A DNA stretch of 59,731 nucleotides. It comes from an uncultured Lachnospiraceae bacterium (GTDB taxonomy: Bacteria; Bacillota; Clostridia; Lachnospirales; Lachnospiraceae). Below are positions 44,515-53,570 of this stretch, in pieces (position 1 is the stretch's first letter; each line of letters starts with the position of its first letter). A program made the translations under genes and the position numbers. The notes below the pieces were generated by a model. That model had not been told where the DNA came from. It did no database searches and saw only the letters and a list, made by a program, of their open reading frames with translations. The DNA lies in NCBI GenBank assembly GCA_947652735.1, contig CANTEG010000017.1:1-59731 (forward strand), written 5' to 3'.

Positions 44515-45510
44515 ATGAAGAAATTATTGTTTATAATTAATCCTAATGCAGGAAGAACTGCAATAAAGGGCGATTTATTTGAGATTATTATGACATTTGC
44601 CCATGATGGGTATGATGTAGAGGTCTATCCCACAAAGGGACCGAATGATGCGAGCAGGAAGGTTCAGGAGGATGGTGCAAACTATGACTGTATCGTGTGT
44701 GCAGGAGGAGACGGAACCTTGCGGGATACCGTATGCGGATATATGGAGATGGGAGAAAAAAAGGTATCCTTGGGATATATTCCTGTAGGTACGACAAACG
44801 ATTTTGCAAGAAGTCTCCGTATTTCCAGAAAACCGATTGAGGCGGCAGAGCAGATTGTGAAGGGCTCTGAACAGTTTGTTGATGTGGGACGGTTTGGGGA
44901 TAAGCATTTCGTGTATATTGCTGCATTTGGCATATTTACGGATATATCATACAGTACAAGACAGTCCCTTAAGCGGGTTTTAGGACATACTGCATATGTT
45001 GTTGAGGCATTAAAAAATATAACAAATTTTCAAACCTATAAGCTGTGGGGACAGTTTGATGATGCCGTACTTACAGGTGAATATATCTATGGTATGATAA
45101 CAAATTCTTTCTCCGTTGCAGGCTTTAAAATAAGGGGTACGAAGCACGTTGTTTTGGATGACGGAAAATTTGACTGCCTTTTTATTAAGAAACCGCAAAA
45201 TCCTGCGGAGCTGCAACAGATTGTATCGGCTTTGCTTGCAAATGATATCGAGGGAAATGAGATGTTTTTTGAGACAAAGGCATCCAAAATTCAAATAAAG
45301 AGCGAAACCCCTATCAAATGGACTCTTGATGGTGAATTTGGCGGTGATTTGGAAGAAATAGAAATTTCAAATGAAAAGAAAGCAGTGGGTATATATCATT
45401 ACACGAATTATGCCAACAGTGGAATTACCGAAGAAAATGAAGAAAGTGTGGCAACAACTGATCAAAGTGAGGACGATGAATTTGATGACTACTATGACGG
45501 ATGGGAGTAG
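44515..45510 (+). CDS. diacylglycerol/lipid kinase family protein (YegS/DagK-like)
   Basis: A 331-residue soluble kinase. The N-terminal catalytic domain opens with FIINPNAGRTA and carries the nucleotide motif CAGGDGTLRDTV and GYIPVGTTNDFARSL (about 62-105); the C-terminal beta-sandwich contains IKWTLDGEFGG. This is the DagK/YegS/BmrU group, acting on diacylglycerol or related lipids. The last 35 or so residues are an acidic tail (rich in Glu and Asp) not needed for the fold. RBS GGGAGG; 16 nt after queC, so it may be transcribed with the queuosine operon although functionally unrelated. Confidence 0.92.
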   Translation: MKKLLFIINPNAGRTAIKGDLFEIIMTFAHDGYDVEVYPTKGPNDASRKVQEDGANYDCIVCAGGDGTLRDTVCGYMEMGEKKVSLGYIPVGTTNDFARSLRISRKPIEAAEQIVKGSEQFVDVGRFGDKHFVYIAAFGIFTDISYSTRQSLKRVLGHTAYVVEALKNITNFQTYKLWGQFDDAVLTGEYIYGMITNSFSVAGFKIRGTKHVVLDDGKFDCLFIKKPQNPAELQQIVSALLANDIEGNEMFFETKASKIQIKSETPIKWTLDGEFGGDLEEIEISNEKKAVGIYHYTNYANSGITEENEESVATTDQSEDDEFDDYYDGWE

Positions 45511-45559
45511 TCTGCTTTACTTTTTATATGCATTGGAATATAATGGAATACAACTGATA

Positions 45560-45568
45560 TGATATAAT
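45560..45568 (+). promoter_or_regulatory. predicted extended -10 promoter before glmM
   Basis: TGATATAAT combines a consensus -10 (45563-45568) with the TGn extension; no good -35 element stands at the right distance. It lies 27 nt before the glmM start. Confidence 0.5.
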
Positions 45569-45594
45569 TATGTTTAAGAAAGGAAACTATTCCT

Positions 45595-46953
45595 ATGGGA
45601 AAATATTTTGGAACAGACGGCTTTCGGGGTGAGGCAAACGTTTTTCTTACAGTGGAGCATGCCTATAAGGTTGGCAGATATGTAGGATATTACTTTGGGA
45701 AGAAAAAAACTGACGGAGAGAGAGCCAGGATTGTAATAGGCAAGGATACAAGGCGTTCAAGCTACATGTTTGAATATGCCCTTGTTTCGGGAATCACTGC
45801 AAGTGGTGCAGACGTATATCTTATGCACGTTACTCCTACCCCTAGTGTTTCATACATCGTAAGGGTGGATGAGTTTGATTGTGGAATCATGATTTCTGCA
45901 AGTCACAATCCTTTTTACGATAATGGAATTAAGCTGATTAACTGTCATGGCTCAAAGATGGAGGCTGAGGTTGAGGATGAGATAGAGCAATACATAGATG
46001 GTCTTATTCCTGAGATACCTCTTGCCACAAGGGAGCATATCGGCAGGACTACCGACTATTCTATGGGAAGAAACAGATATATTGGTTATCTGATGACGCT
46101 TCCGACGCGTTCATTTAAGAATATGAAGATTGGACTTGACTGTGCAAACGGTGCATCATCGACGGTTGCAAAGGCAGTTTTTGATGCCCTTGGTGCAAAG
46201 ACATATGTGATTAACAATTCACCTGACGGAACGAATATTAACACAAACTGCGGCTCCACACATATTGAAGGGCTTCAGAAGTTTGTTGTGGAAAATGGAC
46301 TTGATGCAGGCTTTGCCTATGACGGAGATGCAGACAGGTGTCTTGCGGTGGATGAAAAGGGAAATCTTGTTGATGGGGACATGATATTATATATCTGCGG
46401 AAAATATTTAAGGGACAATGGAAAGCTGAATCAGGATACAATCGTGACTACCATTATGTCCAATATAGGGCTTTACAAGGCTCTTGACGCAGAGGGAATC
46501 AAGTATGAAAAGACAACAGTTGGGGATAAATATGTCTATGAGTGTATGCTTGAAAACGGATACGCATTGGGCGGAGAACAGAGCGGACATATTATATTCT
46601 CAAAGTATGCAAGAACGGGTGACGGAGTTTTAACTTCCCTGAAGCTGATGGAGGTTGTTATCGAAAGTAAAGCAACCATGTCCGAGCTTACAAGAAACCT
46701 GAAAATATATCCGCAGCTTCTGATTAATGTAAAGGTTGCAGATAAAAAACCGGTTATGAATGATGCAGACGTTTTAGAGGCAACTGATAATGTGGCAAAA
46801 AGGCTGGGAGATAACGGTCGTGTTTTGCTCCGTGAAAGTGGCACTGAGCCTGTTATAAGGGTTATGGTTGAGGCAGAGACTGATGAGATATGTAAGGAAT
46901 GTGCTGAGTCAGTCGTTAATGTAATCAAAGAAAAAGGCTATGAAGTGCAGTAA
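45595..46953 (+). CDS. glmM: phosphoglucosamine mutase
   Basis: A 452-residue alpha-D-phosphohexomutase that converts glucosamine-6-phosphate to glucosamine-1-phosphate for UDP-GlcNAc. It has the GlmM opening GKYFGTDGFRGEAN, the phosphoserine loop MISASHNPFYDNGIK, the metal site DGDADRCLAVD, the sugar-specificity loop GGEQSGHII (GEQSGH is typical of GlmM) and the phosphate-binding RESGTEPVIRVM. RBS AAAGGAAA. A sugar transferase and rfbD follow closely, making an envelope-precursor cluster. Confidence 0.95.
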   Translation: MGKYFGTDGFRGEANVFLTVEHAYKVGRYVGYYFGKKKTDGERARIVIGKDTRRSSYMFEYALVSGITASGADVYLMHVTPTPSVSYIVRVDEFDCGIMISASHNPFYDNGIKLINCHGSKMEAEVEDEIEQYIDGLIPEIPLATREHIGRTTDYSMGRNRYIGYLMTLPTRSFKNMKIGLDCANGASSTVAKAVFDALGAKTYVINNSPDGTNINTNCGSTHIEGLQKFVVENGLDAGFAYDGDADRCLAVDEKGNLVDGDMILYICGKYLRDNGKLNQDTIVTTIMSNIGLYKALDAEGIKYEKTTVGDKYVYECMLENGYALGGEQSGHIIFSKYARTGDGVLTSLKLMEVVIESKATMSELTRNLKIYPQLLINVKVADKKPVMNDADVLEATDNVAKRLGDNGRVLLRESGTEPVIRVMVEAETDEICKECAESVVNVIKEKGYEVQ

Positions 46954-46967
46954 TTAAAGGTAATGAG

Positions 46968-48359
46968 ATGAAGATAAAACTTAGAAAGCTGGAAACATCA
47001 ATATTATTCGTAATAAAGATGAGCTTATACATTATATTATTTGTTGTGTTTTACTATGCATATTCAAGAAAAAACTGGCAGATGTTAAATATATCAAGAA
47101 CATCTGCAATTGTTGTGGCAACATATATTATAATGAGCTACATGTTTTCCAATATATACGGACGTTATGATATCGGCAAAAGAAAAAGTAAGCCCATCGT
47201 GTACTCGCTTATACTGGCTACTCTTTTTACGGATATTATATCTGTGCTGATGCTGTCTGTCATGAATACAAACCAGAATAACAATACAACCTTTAAGCTG
47301 GAACAACCGGGTCTTCTTGTTATTGTTTTGTTGATTCAGATAGTGATTATACTTGTGTTTACTTACGGCGGAAATGCCCTTTACTTTAAGCTGTACGACC
47401 CTGAAAAATGTATTATTATCACATCGTCGCAAAGAAGCTTAAATGAGGTTATAAGGGGCATAAGCAAGTATAAGCTCCAATACGATATTGCCAAAATAGC
47501 AGATTACAGGGACAGCATGCTAAAAAAATATATCATGGAATATGACACCGTATTTATTTATGATGTTCCCATACTGGAGCGGACAGAGATAATAGAATAC
47601 TGCTATCAGAACATGAAAAATGTTTTTTACAATCCCAATATGCATGATGTTGTTGAGAGAGACTCAAGACATATTATCTTGGATGATGTTTCGCTTTTTG
47701 GAAATTACGCAAAAACACTCACTCTGGAACAGCGTTTTGTTAAAAGAATATCAGACATTATTATATCGCTTATCGCACTTATCCTAACTTCACCTGTTTT
47801 ACTTGTTGCAGTTATATGTATAAAGCTTGAGGATAAGGGGAGTGTTATATTTAAGCAAAACCGTGCCACTAGAAACGGAAGAATTTTTTCGGTTTACAAG
47901 CTTAGGACGATGAAAGAGGACGTTGAAAATTACTCAGTCATCGATAATGATGACAGGGTGACAAAGGTGGGACGTTTCTTAAGAAAATACAGAATAGACG
48001 AGATACCCCAGTTTTACAATGTCTTAAAGGGTGATATGAGTGTTGTGGGACCGCGTCCTGAAATGCTTGCCAATATATTCAACTATACGTCTGTACTTCC
48101 GGAGTTTGAGTACAGGTTAAGAGTGAAAGCAGGAATAACCGGATATGCGCAAATTGCAGGAAAGTATAACACATCGCCGAAGGACAAGCTGATATTAGAC
48201 TTGATGTATATTGAGGAATACAGTTTGTGGCTTGATATAAAGCTTATATTCCAGACGCTCATTATTATTTTCAAAAAGGATAGCACAGAGGCCTTTCACA
48301 GGGAGGAGGAGCTTGTGTTTGAGGAGTATGTGGAACCGGATGAGGGAAATAATCAGTAG
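46968..48359 (+). CDS. polyprenyl-phosphate sugar-1-phosphate transferase (exopolysaccharide initiation)
   Basis: A 463-residue membrane enzyme that moves a sugar phosphate to the lipid carrier to start a polysaccharide repeat unit. Four N-terminal helices (about 15-125), a CoA-binding-like middle region (about 140-245) and a re-entrant helix (about 262-285) precede the bacterial sugar transferase domain: FKQNRATRNGRIFSVYKLRTM, the DE pair in YRIDEIPQFYNVLKGDMS and VVGPRPEM. The donor sugar is not defined by sequence. It starts 14 nt after glmM and is followed 11 nt later by rfbD. Confidence 0.93.
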   Translation: MKIKLRKLETSILFVIKMSLYIILFVVFYYAYSRKNWQMLNISRTSAIVVATYIIMSYMFSNIYGRYDIGKRKSKPIVYSLILATLFTDIISVLMLSVMNTNQNNNTTFKLEQPGLLVIVLLIQIVIILVFTYGGNALYFKLYDPEKCIIITSSQRSLNEVIRGISKYKLQYDIAKIADYRDSMLKKYIMEYDTVFIYDVPILERTEIIEYCYQNMKNVFYNPNMHDVVERDSRHIILDDVSLFGNYAKTLTLEQRFVKRISDIIISLIALILTSPVLLVAVICIKLEDKGSVIFKQNRATRNGRIFSVYKLRTMKEDVENYSVIDNDDRVTKVGRFLRKYRIDEIPQFYNVLKGDMSVVGPRPEMLANIFNYTSVLPEFEYRLRVKAGITGYAQIAGKYNTSPKDKLILDLMYIEEYSLWLDIKLIFQTLIIIFKKDSTEAFHREEELVFEEYVEPDEGNNQ

Positions 48360-48370
48360 AGGAGGCAAAT

Positions 48371-49213
48371 ATGAAAAAAATATTGGTTACAGGCTGCAAT
48401 GGACAGCTTGGCAAAGCCATCAATGAAGTATACAAAAATGAACAGGTGGAGCTTATCAACACGGATGTTGCCGATTTGGACATTACTGACATAAGCGCCG
48501 TTATGGAATATGTGAAAGAAAAAAATCCGGATGTGATTATAAACTGTGCAGCACACACAAATGTAAACGCATGTGAAAGTGAGTGGGATTTGGCATATAA
48601 AATCAATGCCATTGGACCAAGAAATTTGAGTATTGCTGCTGCAAAAAACGACGCAAAGCTGATTCATGTATCCACAGATTATGTTTTTGACGGAACGGCG
48701 GATGTGCCATATACAGAATTTTCAAATGTTTCACCCCTTGGCGCTTATGGAAAGACAAAGCTGGCAGGGGAGGAGTTTGTAAAGCAGTTTGCAAAGGATT
48801 TCATTATAATCAGAACAGCATGGCTGTATGGAGACGGAAAGAACTTTGTTAAGACAATGCTTGCACTTGCAGAAAAAAACGACGAGGTAAGTGTGGTTAA
48901 GGATCAGATTGGCTCGCCGACAAGTGCAATGGAGCTTGCAAGGATGATAAAGCATGTGGAACCGACGGACAACTACGGTGTATTTCATGGAACCTGTGAA
49001 GGCTCATGTTCTTGGGCAGATTTTGCAGAAGAAATATTTAAGCTTGCAGGAAAGACTACCAAAGTGAAGCATATTACAACGGAGGAATTTCCTACACCTG
49101 CCAAGAGACCGGCATATTCAGTATTAGACAACTATATGCTGAAGCTTACCACGGATTATCAATTTGCTGATTGGAAAGATGCATTAAAGGAATATATGTC
49201 AGATATAGGATAG
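48371..49213 (+). CDS. rfbD: dTDP-4-dehydrorhamnose reductase
   Basis: A 280-residue extended short-chain reductase that completes dTDP-L-rhamnose. NAD(P)H-binding TGCNGQLGKAI at the N-terminus, STDYVFDG, the catalytic YGKTKLAGE (YxxxK) and RTAWLYG are all as in RfbD/RmlD. The remaining rhamnose genes (rfbA, rfbB, rfbC) are absent from this window and must be elsewhere. It ends the glmM-sugar transferase-rfbD run before a strong bidirectional terminator. Confidence 0.95.
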   Translation: MKKILVTGCNGQLGKAINEVYKNEQVELINTDVADLDITDISAVMEYVKEKNPDVIINCAAHTNVNACESEWDLAYKINAIGPRNLSIAAAKNDAKLIHVSTDYVFDGTADVPYTEFSNVSPLGAYGKTKLAGEEFVKQFAKDFIIIRTAWLYGDGKNFVKTMLALAEKNDEVSVVKDQIGSPTSAMELARMIKHVEPTDNYGVFHGTCEGSCSWADFAEEIFKLAGKTTKVKHITTEEFPTPAKRPAYSVLDNYMLKLTTDYQFADWKDALKEYMSDIG

Positions 49214-49224
49214 TTCTGTTAAAT

Positions 49225-49296
49225 AAAAACAGGGCTGTCATGCGAAGAAAATTATGTTGCGAAAATAAACTTTCTTAGCATGACAGCCCTGTTTTT
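49225..49296. terminator. bidirectional intrinsic terminator between rfbD and the PilZ gene
   Basis: A 19-bp inverted repeat (A5CAGGGCTGTCATGC and its complement) with an internal region of about 34 nt that can also pair partly. Runs of A and T on both sides let it serve the two convergent genes. Confidence 0.9.
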
Positions 49297-49326
49297 ACCT
49301 GATAATGCAAAATCATTTACCTGTCT

Positions 49327-49674
49327 TTATGACAATGTTTTTTCGTACTCATCAAACAAGCGGTGATACATGGTCGGAAGTCCTACAAACTCACATCCAT
49401 AGCGGTAGCCTGAGCCTTCTAAAGGCTTTATATAAAGTATTTTGACTACTGAAAGTATGATTTCTTCAATGCCCTCAAATTCAATGGTTGCATTGAAGTA
49501 ATATTCAACCGGAAGTTTGCTTTCGGAAATAAAACCGATACCGGCTTTGGAAATATCGAAGACCTCAATTTCAGTATTTAAGTCATCTATGTTTATTCCG
49601 TCCTGCTTGAACAGGTTAGAAACTTCGAGTGTCATCTTGATAGGTAATCTTTTGTATTTTCTCTTCTCCTGCAT
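49327..49674 (-). CDS. PilZ domain protein (predicted c-di-GMP receptor)
   Basis: A single-domain protein of 115 residues. It carries both c-di-GMP-binding motifs: the N-terminal arginines in RKYKRLP (RxxxR) and DISKAGIGF (DxSxxG). No output domain is attached, so it would act by binding a partner. I choose the ATG at 49674 (GGAGG with 8-nt spacing); a TTG two codons earlier is the alternative. The EAL phosphodiesterase at 5.9 kb shows that the organism turns over c-di-GMP. Confidence 0.9.
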   Translation of the reverse strand: MQEKRKYKRLPIKMTLEVSNLFKQDGINIDDLNTEIEVFDISKAGIGFISESKLPVEYYFNATIEFEGIEEIILSVVKILYIKPLEGSGYRYGCEFVGLPTMYHRLFDEYEKTLS

Positions 49675-49803
49675 ATGCAATTCCTCCGAATAAATTAATT
49701 AACAATATTATAACAAAAAATTATACATATTGCCACAAATTTTTTGTTATTCGTTATATAAATATTAAATTTTTTTTTAATAATAAGAATTAACATAAAA
49801 TAT

Positions 49804-49832
49804 TTGACAGTTTTAATCAACTAAGGCATAAT
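49804..49832 (+). promoter_or_regulatory. predicted promoter of purB
   Basis: TTGACA (49804-49809), 17 nt, CATAAT (49827-49832): the same hexamers and spacing as at pyrG and carA. The leader of about 165 nt that follows contains the repeats below and no purine riboswitch. Confidence 0.7.
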
Positions 49833-49841
49833 TTACATGTG

Positions 49842-49920
49842 AAATAGCAAGCTCTGAAAGAGCGTGCCAACAGGAAACGAAGTTTTCTGTTGAAGTAAAT
49901 AGCAAGCTCTGAAAGAGCGA
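49842..49920 (+). repeat. modular palindromic repeat, copy B, with a 23-nt direct repeat
   Basis: Part of the palindromic family in the opposite orientation to copy A: TAGCAAGCTCT..AGAGCG then CGTGCC, then AACAGGAAAC-GAA-GTTTTCTGTT (49869-49891). A perfect 23-nt direct repeat, starting AAATAGCAAGC and ending AGAGCG, occupies 49842-49864 and 49897-49919. The unit thus recurs within one leader. Confidence 0.75.
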
Positions 49921-49922
49921 TT

Positions 49923-49961
49923 GTCCTCAGGACTCCGTCTGCTGTGCAGACACCTCAGGAC
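49923..49961 (+). repeat. nested palindrome before purB
   Basis: An outer imperfect inverted repeat (GTCCTCAGG with CCTCAGGAC, central mismatch) encloses GTCTGC-TGT-GCAGAC. The design and the GTCCTNAGG arms match the palindrome at 26471-26514, although the inner stems differ completely; both are followed closely by CATATG or CCATATG. Confidence 0.65.
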
Positions 49962-50003
49962 ATATGAAAAAAAATGAAAACAAAAATATGGAAGGATGTT
50001 ACT

Positions 50004-51455
50004 ATGAACGATAAATATGTCAGCCCGCTGTCAGAGAGATATGCAAGTAAAGAAATGCAGTACATTTTTTCTCCTGACATGAAATTTAAAACATGGAGAA
50101 GACTTTGGATTGCACTTGCAGAGACAGAGCAGGAGCTTGGACTTAAGGATGTGGACGGCAATCCGAGAATAACGGATGAGCAGATAGCAGAACTGAAAAG
50201 TCATGTGGATGAAATAAATTATGATGTTGCAAGGGAGAGGGAAAAGCAGGTAAGGCATGACGTAATGAGCCATGTGTACGCTTACGGACAACAATGCCCA
50301 AAAGCGGCAGGTATTATCCATCTTGGAGCAACAAGCTGTTATGTGGGAGATAACACGGATGTCATTGTTATGACAGAGGCATTAAAGCTTGTAAGGAAAA
50401 AGCTCATAAATGTAATAGATGAGCTTGCAAAATTTGCAGATAAATACAAGGCACTTCCTACCCTTGCGTTTACACATTTCCAGCCTGCACAGCCTACAAC
50501 AGTCGGCAAGAGGGCAACGCTTTGGATGCAGGAGCTGCTTCTTGATTTAAGTGATATCGAGTATATGATATCACAGCAAAAACTTCTAGGCTCCAAGGGA
50601 ACAACGGGAACACAGGCGAGCTTTTTGGAGCTTTTTAATGGTGACCATGATACCGTAAGAAAGATAGATGGAATGATAGCGAAAAAAATGGGATATGAGG
50701 AATGTTACTCTGTATCAGGACAGACATATTCAAGGAAAGTTGACGCGAGGGTTCTCAATGTTTTAAGCGGAATTGCCATGAGTGCCCATAAGTTTTCAAA
50801 TGATATAAGACTGCTTCAGCATTTAAAGGAAATCGAGGAACCGTTTGAAAAAAATCAGATAGGTTCATCCGCGATGGCTTATAAAAGAAATCCTATGAGA
50901 AGCGAAAGAATTGCATCACTGGCAAATTATGTTATGGTGGATGCATTAAATCCTGCCATTACGGCAGCAACACAGTGGTTTGAGAGAACGCTTGATGATT
51001 CGGCAAACAAGAGAATATCTGTGCCTGAAGCATTTCTTGCCGTAGATGGAATATTGGATTTATACTTGAATGTAGTTGATGGACTTGTTGTTTACGACAA
51101 GGTAATATACCAGAGATTTATGAAAGAGATACCATTCATGGCAACGGAGAATATTATGATGGATGCTGTAAAGCGCGGCGGAAACAGACAGGACCTTCAC
51201 GAAAAGATAAGAAGCTATTCCATGATGGCAGGGGAGCAGGTAAAGGTATACGGAAATGAAAATAATCTGGTTGACCTGATTGCTGCCGACGCATCCTTTG
51301 GAATGACAAAGGAAGAAATAACGGCACTTTTGGAGCCAATCAATTTTGTGGGTCGTGCACCGCAGCAGACAGAAGAATTCCTTTTAGATGTGGTAAAACC
51401 GATTTTGGACGCCAATCAGGATATATTGGGAGTAAAAGCAGAAATAAACGTGTAA
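50004..51455 (+). CDS. purB: adenylosuccinate lyase
   Basis: A 483-residue fumarase-superfamily enzyme acting twice in purine synthesis (SAICAR to AICAR, adenylosuccinate to AMP). It has the N-terminal SPLSERYASKEM, TSCYVGDNTD, the histidine in THFQPAQPTTVGKRA and the signature SSAMAYKRNPMRSE. I start at the ATG at 50004 (AAGGATG upstream, standard MNDKYVSPLSERYAS opening), not at the ATG at 49974, which has no RBS. Together with purA 2 kb downstream it completes IMP to AMP. Its leader holds two kinds of palindromic repeat. Confidence 0.97.
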   Translation: MNDKYVSPLSERYASKEMQYIFSPDMKFKTWRRLWIALAETEQELGLKDVDGNPRITDEQIAELKSHVDEINYDVAREREKQVRHDVMSHVYAYGQQCPKAAGIIHLGATSCYVGDNTDVIVMTEALKLVRKKLINVIDELAKFADKYKALPTLAFTHFQPAQPTTVGKRATLWMQELLLDLSDIEYMISQQKLLGSKGTTGTQASFLELFNGDHDTVRKIDGMIAKKMGYEECYSVSGQTYSRKVDARVLNVLSGIAMSAHKFSNDIRLLQHLKEIEEPFEKNQIGSSAMAYKRNPMRSERIASLANYVMVDALNPAITAATQWFERTLDDSANKRISVPEAFLAVDGILDLYLNVVDGLVVYDKVIYQRFMKEIPFMATENIMMDAVKRGGNRQDLHEKIRSYSMMAGEQVKVYGNENNLVDLIAADASFGMTKEEITALLEPINFVGRAPQQTEEFLLDVVKPILDANQDILGVKAEINV

Positions 51456-51480
51456 TTTAAAACAGAAAGCACGGTTAAAG

Positions 51481-51509
51481 TTGACCTTATGGGTGAAAAC
51501 AAATATAAT
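51481..51509 (+). promoter_or_regulatory. predicted promoter of the chemoreceptor gene
   Basis: TTGACC (51481-51486), 17 nt, TATAAT (51504-51509), a sigma-A type promoter; no sigma-28 motif is seen. Confidence 0.75.
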
Positions 51510-51543
51510 AGTATAGCTGATTTTCCAAAGGGAGGATCCTTAC

Positions 51544-53538
51544 ATGAACGAAAGAATAGAAAAAAAGTTGGGTGTTCGGTTTAAGCTGATTGGTGTTATT
51601 ATTCCGGTTGTTCTGGTTATGGTCATTGTATTTTTTGCATTGTCACGAGGGACAATACTGAAGCTGGCAACGGATAAGCTTACAACGGAATCAAATGTAT
51701 ATGCTGAAAGAATAGGCAGTTGGACAAAACAGATTTTTGCCGAGTTGAATCTTTATAAAAGTACGATAGAGGAAGCAGGGTTTAAAAATGATGCCGAAAT
51801 TCTTAAATACATGGAAACCTCATGTGAAAAAAATCCTGCATATCCGATTGGACTTTACATGGGAGACGATTCAGGTGTATATCTTGACGGCTCAGGCTGG
51901 ATTCCAGGGGATGACTGGGTTTTGACGGAACGCGACTGGTATATTGATGGAAGTAAAAACAAGGAATTTGCATTTGGAGAGCCTTACTATGATTCACAGT
52001 CAGGAGATGTATGTGTAAGTGCTACGGTAAGGATGAATTATGATGCCGCTGTCAGGGTTTTGGCAGTGGATGTTTATCTGAATTATTTGTCCGAGCTTGT
52101 GGGAGAGATTACAGATGCAGGTATTGACAATGCATTTTTTGTAACAAAGAGTACACAGACAATACTGGCGCATAAGGATAACAGCATGATTGATGTAAAG
52201 CTTGGGGATGTTTCCTCGGATGAGCTTTATGGAAATATTAGTGCCATTTTGACTGACGGAAAAACAGGCACGGTTGAAGTGCCGGGGAAAGACGGAAAGT
52301 ATTTTGTGTGTATCAATGAAATAGATAATACAAACTGGTATCTCGTTACATGTATGAGGCGGTCAGAAGTTCTTACCGACCTTACAAGGGTTGAGCTTAT
52401 TATGGCAATTGTTGCAGTTGCTGCGGCACTTGTGTTGATATTTATAATTATTCATCTGATGAATGGTATTGTAAGACCTGTTGAGAGGGTTACCAATGTT
52501 TTGCAAAATGTGGCAGAGGGTGACTTTACACAAAACATTGACGTAAAAGGAAATGATGAAATTGCCAACATGGGAAGAAATATGCATAATTTTATGGCAC
52601 AGATGCGGGATACAATATGTGATATTTCCAGAACGGCAGACTGGCTTAACAAACAGTCTGAGGAAAATGAACGGGTTTCTGCGGAACTTGCCGATTCATC
52701 CATGCACCAAAACAGTGCTGTGGAGACACTGAATCAAATGGTGGATGAGCTTTCAAAGGCAGCCGTTGAGGTGTCTGTTCAAATGAATCAGCTTACAGGT
52801 GTTATTACAACTGCCAAATCGGAGTGCGAACATGCCGGAGAGGTTATGAGCCGTACAGTTGAGGTTTCCGAGAGCGGTAAGAGTGTTATGAAACAGGTAA
52901 GCACCGGTATGTACAATATAGAAAGTACAATCGGAAATCTTGCAGGTCAGATAAATAAGGCAGGTGAGGTTACATCAAATATCAGCAATATGGTAACGAT
53001 TATTACCGATATTGCGGATGAAACAAATCTGCTTTCACTGAATGCATCTATAGAGGCGGCGAGAGCAGGCGAGGCAGGCAGGGGATTTGCGGTTGTTGCA
53101 GAGCAGATTAGCCATCTTGCAGAAAACAGTAAAAAAGCCGCAGAGGATATTTCAAAGCTTACAGAAGAAATTCAAGTTACAATGAATCAGGCTGAGGTGC
53201 AGATGCACCAAAGTGTTTCAGAAGTAAAGGAAAATGCGGATGTTATAAGCAAGACTGGGGATGCATTCAATAATGTATACAACAAGGTTGCAGAGACAAA
53301 CAAAACGATGCTTCACATGGTTGAATTGATAGAGGAAGTGGATCAGGTTGCACTTTATATGCAGGGCATTGCAGTAAATCAGGCAGAGGCAACGAAACAA
53401 ATATCAGAATCAGCAAAAGAACTGGAAAGCTACACTCAGATGGTCACTGCCAACAGTGACACGGTGGCAGAAAATGCCCGTGTTTTGGAAACAGAGTCAA
53501 AAAATCTGACCGAGTGTATGTCACAGTTCAGAGTATAA
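51544..53538 (+). CDS. methyl-accepting chemotaxis protein, dCache type
   Basis: A 664-residue receptor. One N-terminal membrane helix (about 17-35), an extracellular double-Cache-like domain (about 36-275, with [18 protein letters not shown] and [23 protein letters not shown] typical of the ligand pocket), a second helix (about 282-306), a HAMP domain (about 307-360), and a cytoplasmic coiled-coil signalling domain whose tip reads [33 protein letters not shown] split over 495-530. It should couple to CheA/CheW, not present here. Its 3' end lies 32 nt before purA. Confidence 0.95.
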   Translation: MNERIEKKLGVRFKLIGVIIPVVLVMVIVFFALSRGTILKLATDKLTTESNVYAERIGSWTKQIFAELNLYKSTIEEAGFKNDAEILKYMETSCEKNPAYPIGLYMGDDSGVYLDGSGWIPGDDWVLTERDWYIDGSKNKEFAFGEPYYDSQSGDVCVSATVRMNYDAAVRVLAVDVYLNYLSELVGEITDAGIDNAFFVTKSTQTILAHKDNSMIDVKLGDVSSDELYGNISAILTDGKTGTVEVPGKDGKYFVCINEIDNTNWYLVTCMRRSEVLTDLTRVELIMAIVAVAAALVLIFIIIHLMNGIVRPVERVTNVLQNVAEGDFTQNIDVKGNDEIANMGRNMHNFMAQMRDTICDISRTADWLNKQSEENERVSAELADSSMHQNSAVETLNQMVDELSKAAVEVSVQMNQLTGVITTAKSECEHAGEVMSRTVEVSESGKSVMKQVSTGMYNIESTIGNLAGQINKAGEVTSNISNMVTIITDIADETNLLSLNASIEAARAGEAGRGFAVVAEQISHLAENSKKAAEDISKLTEEIQVTMNQAEVQMHQSVSEVKENADVISKTGDAFNNVYNKVAETNKTMLHMVELIEEVDQVALYMQGIAVNQAEATKQISESAKELESYTQMVTANSDTVAENARVLETESKNLTECMSQFRV

Positions 53539-53570
53539 AATCAGCAAATAAGCGGAGGTATTTAAAAACA

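Noticed and set aside
49833-50003. Purine riboswitch before purB
   Set aside because: The conserved purine-aptamer core is absent; the leader is accounted for by repeats and palindromes.
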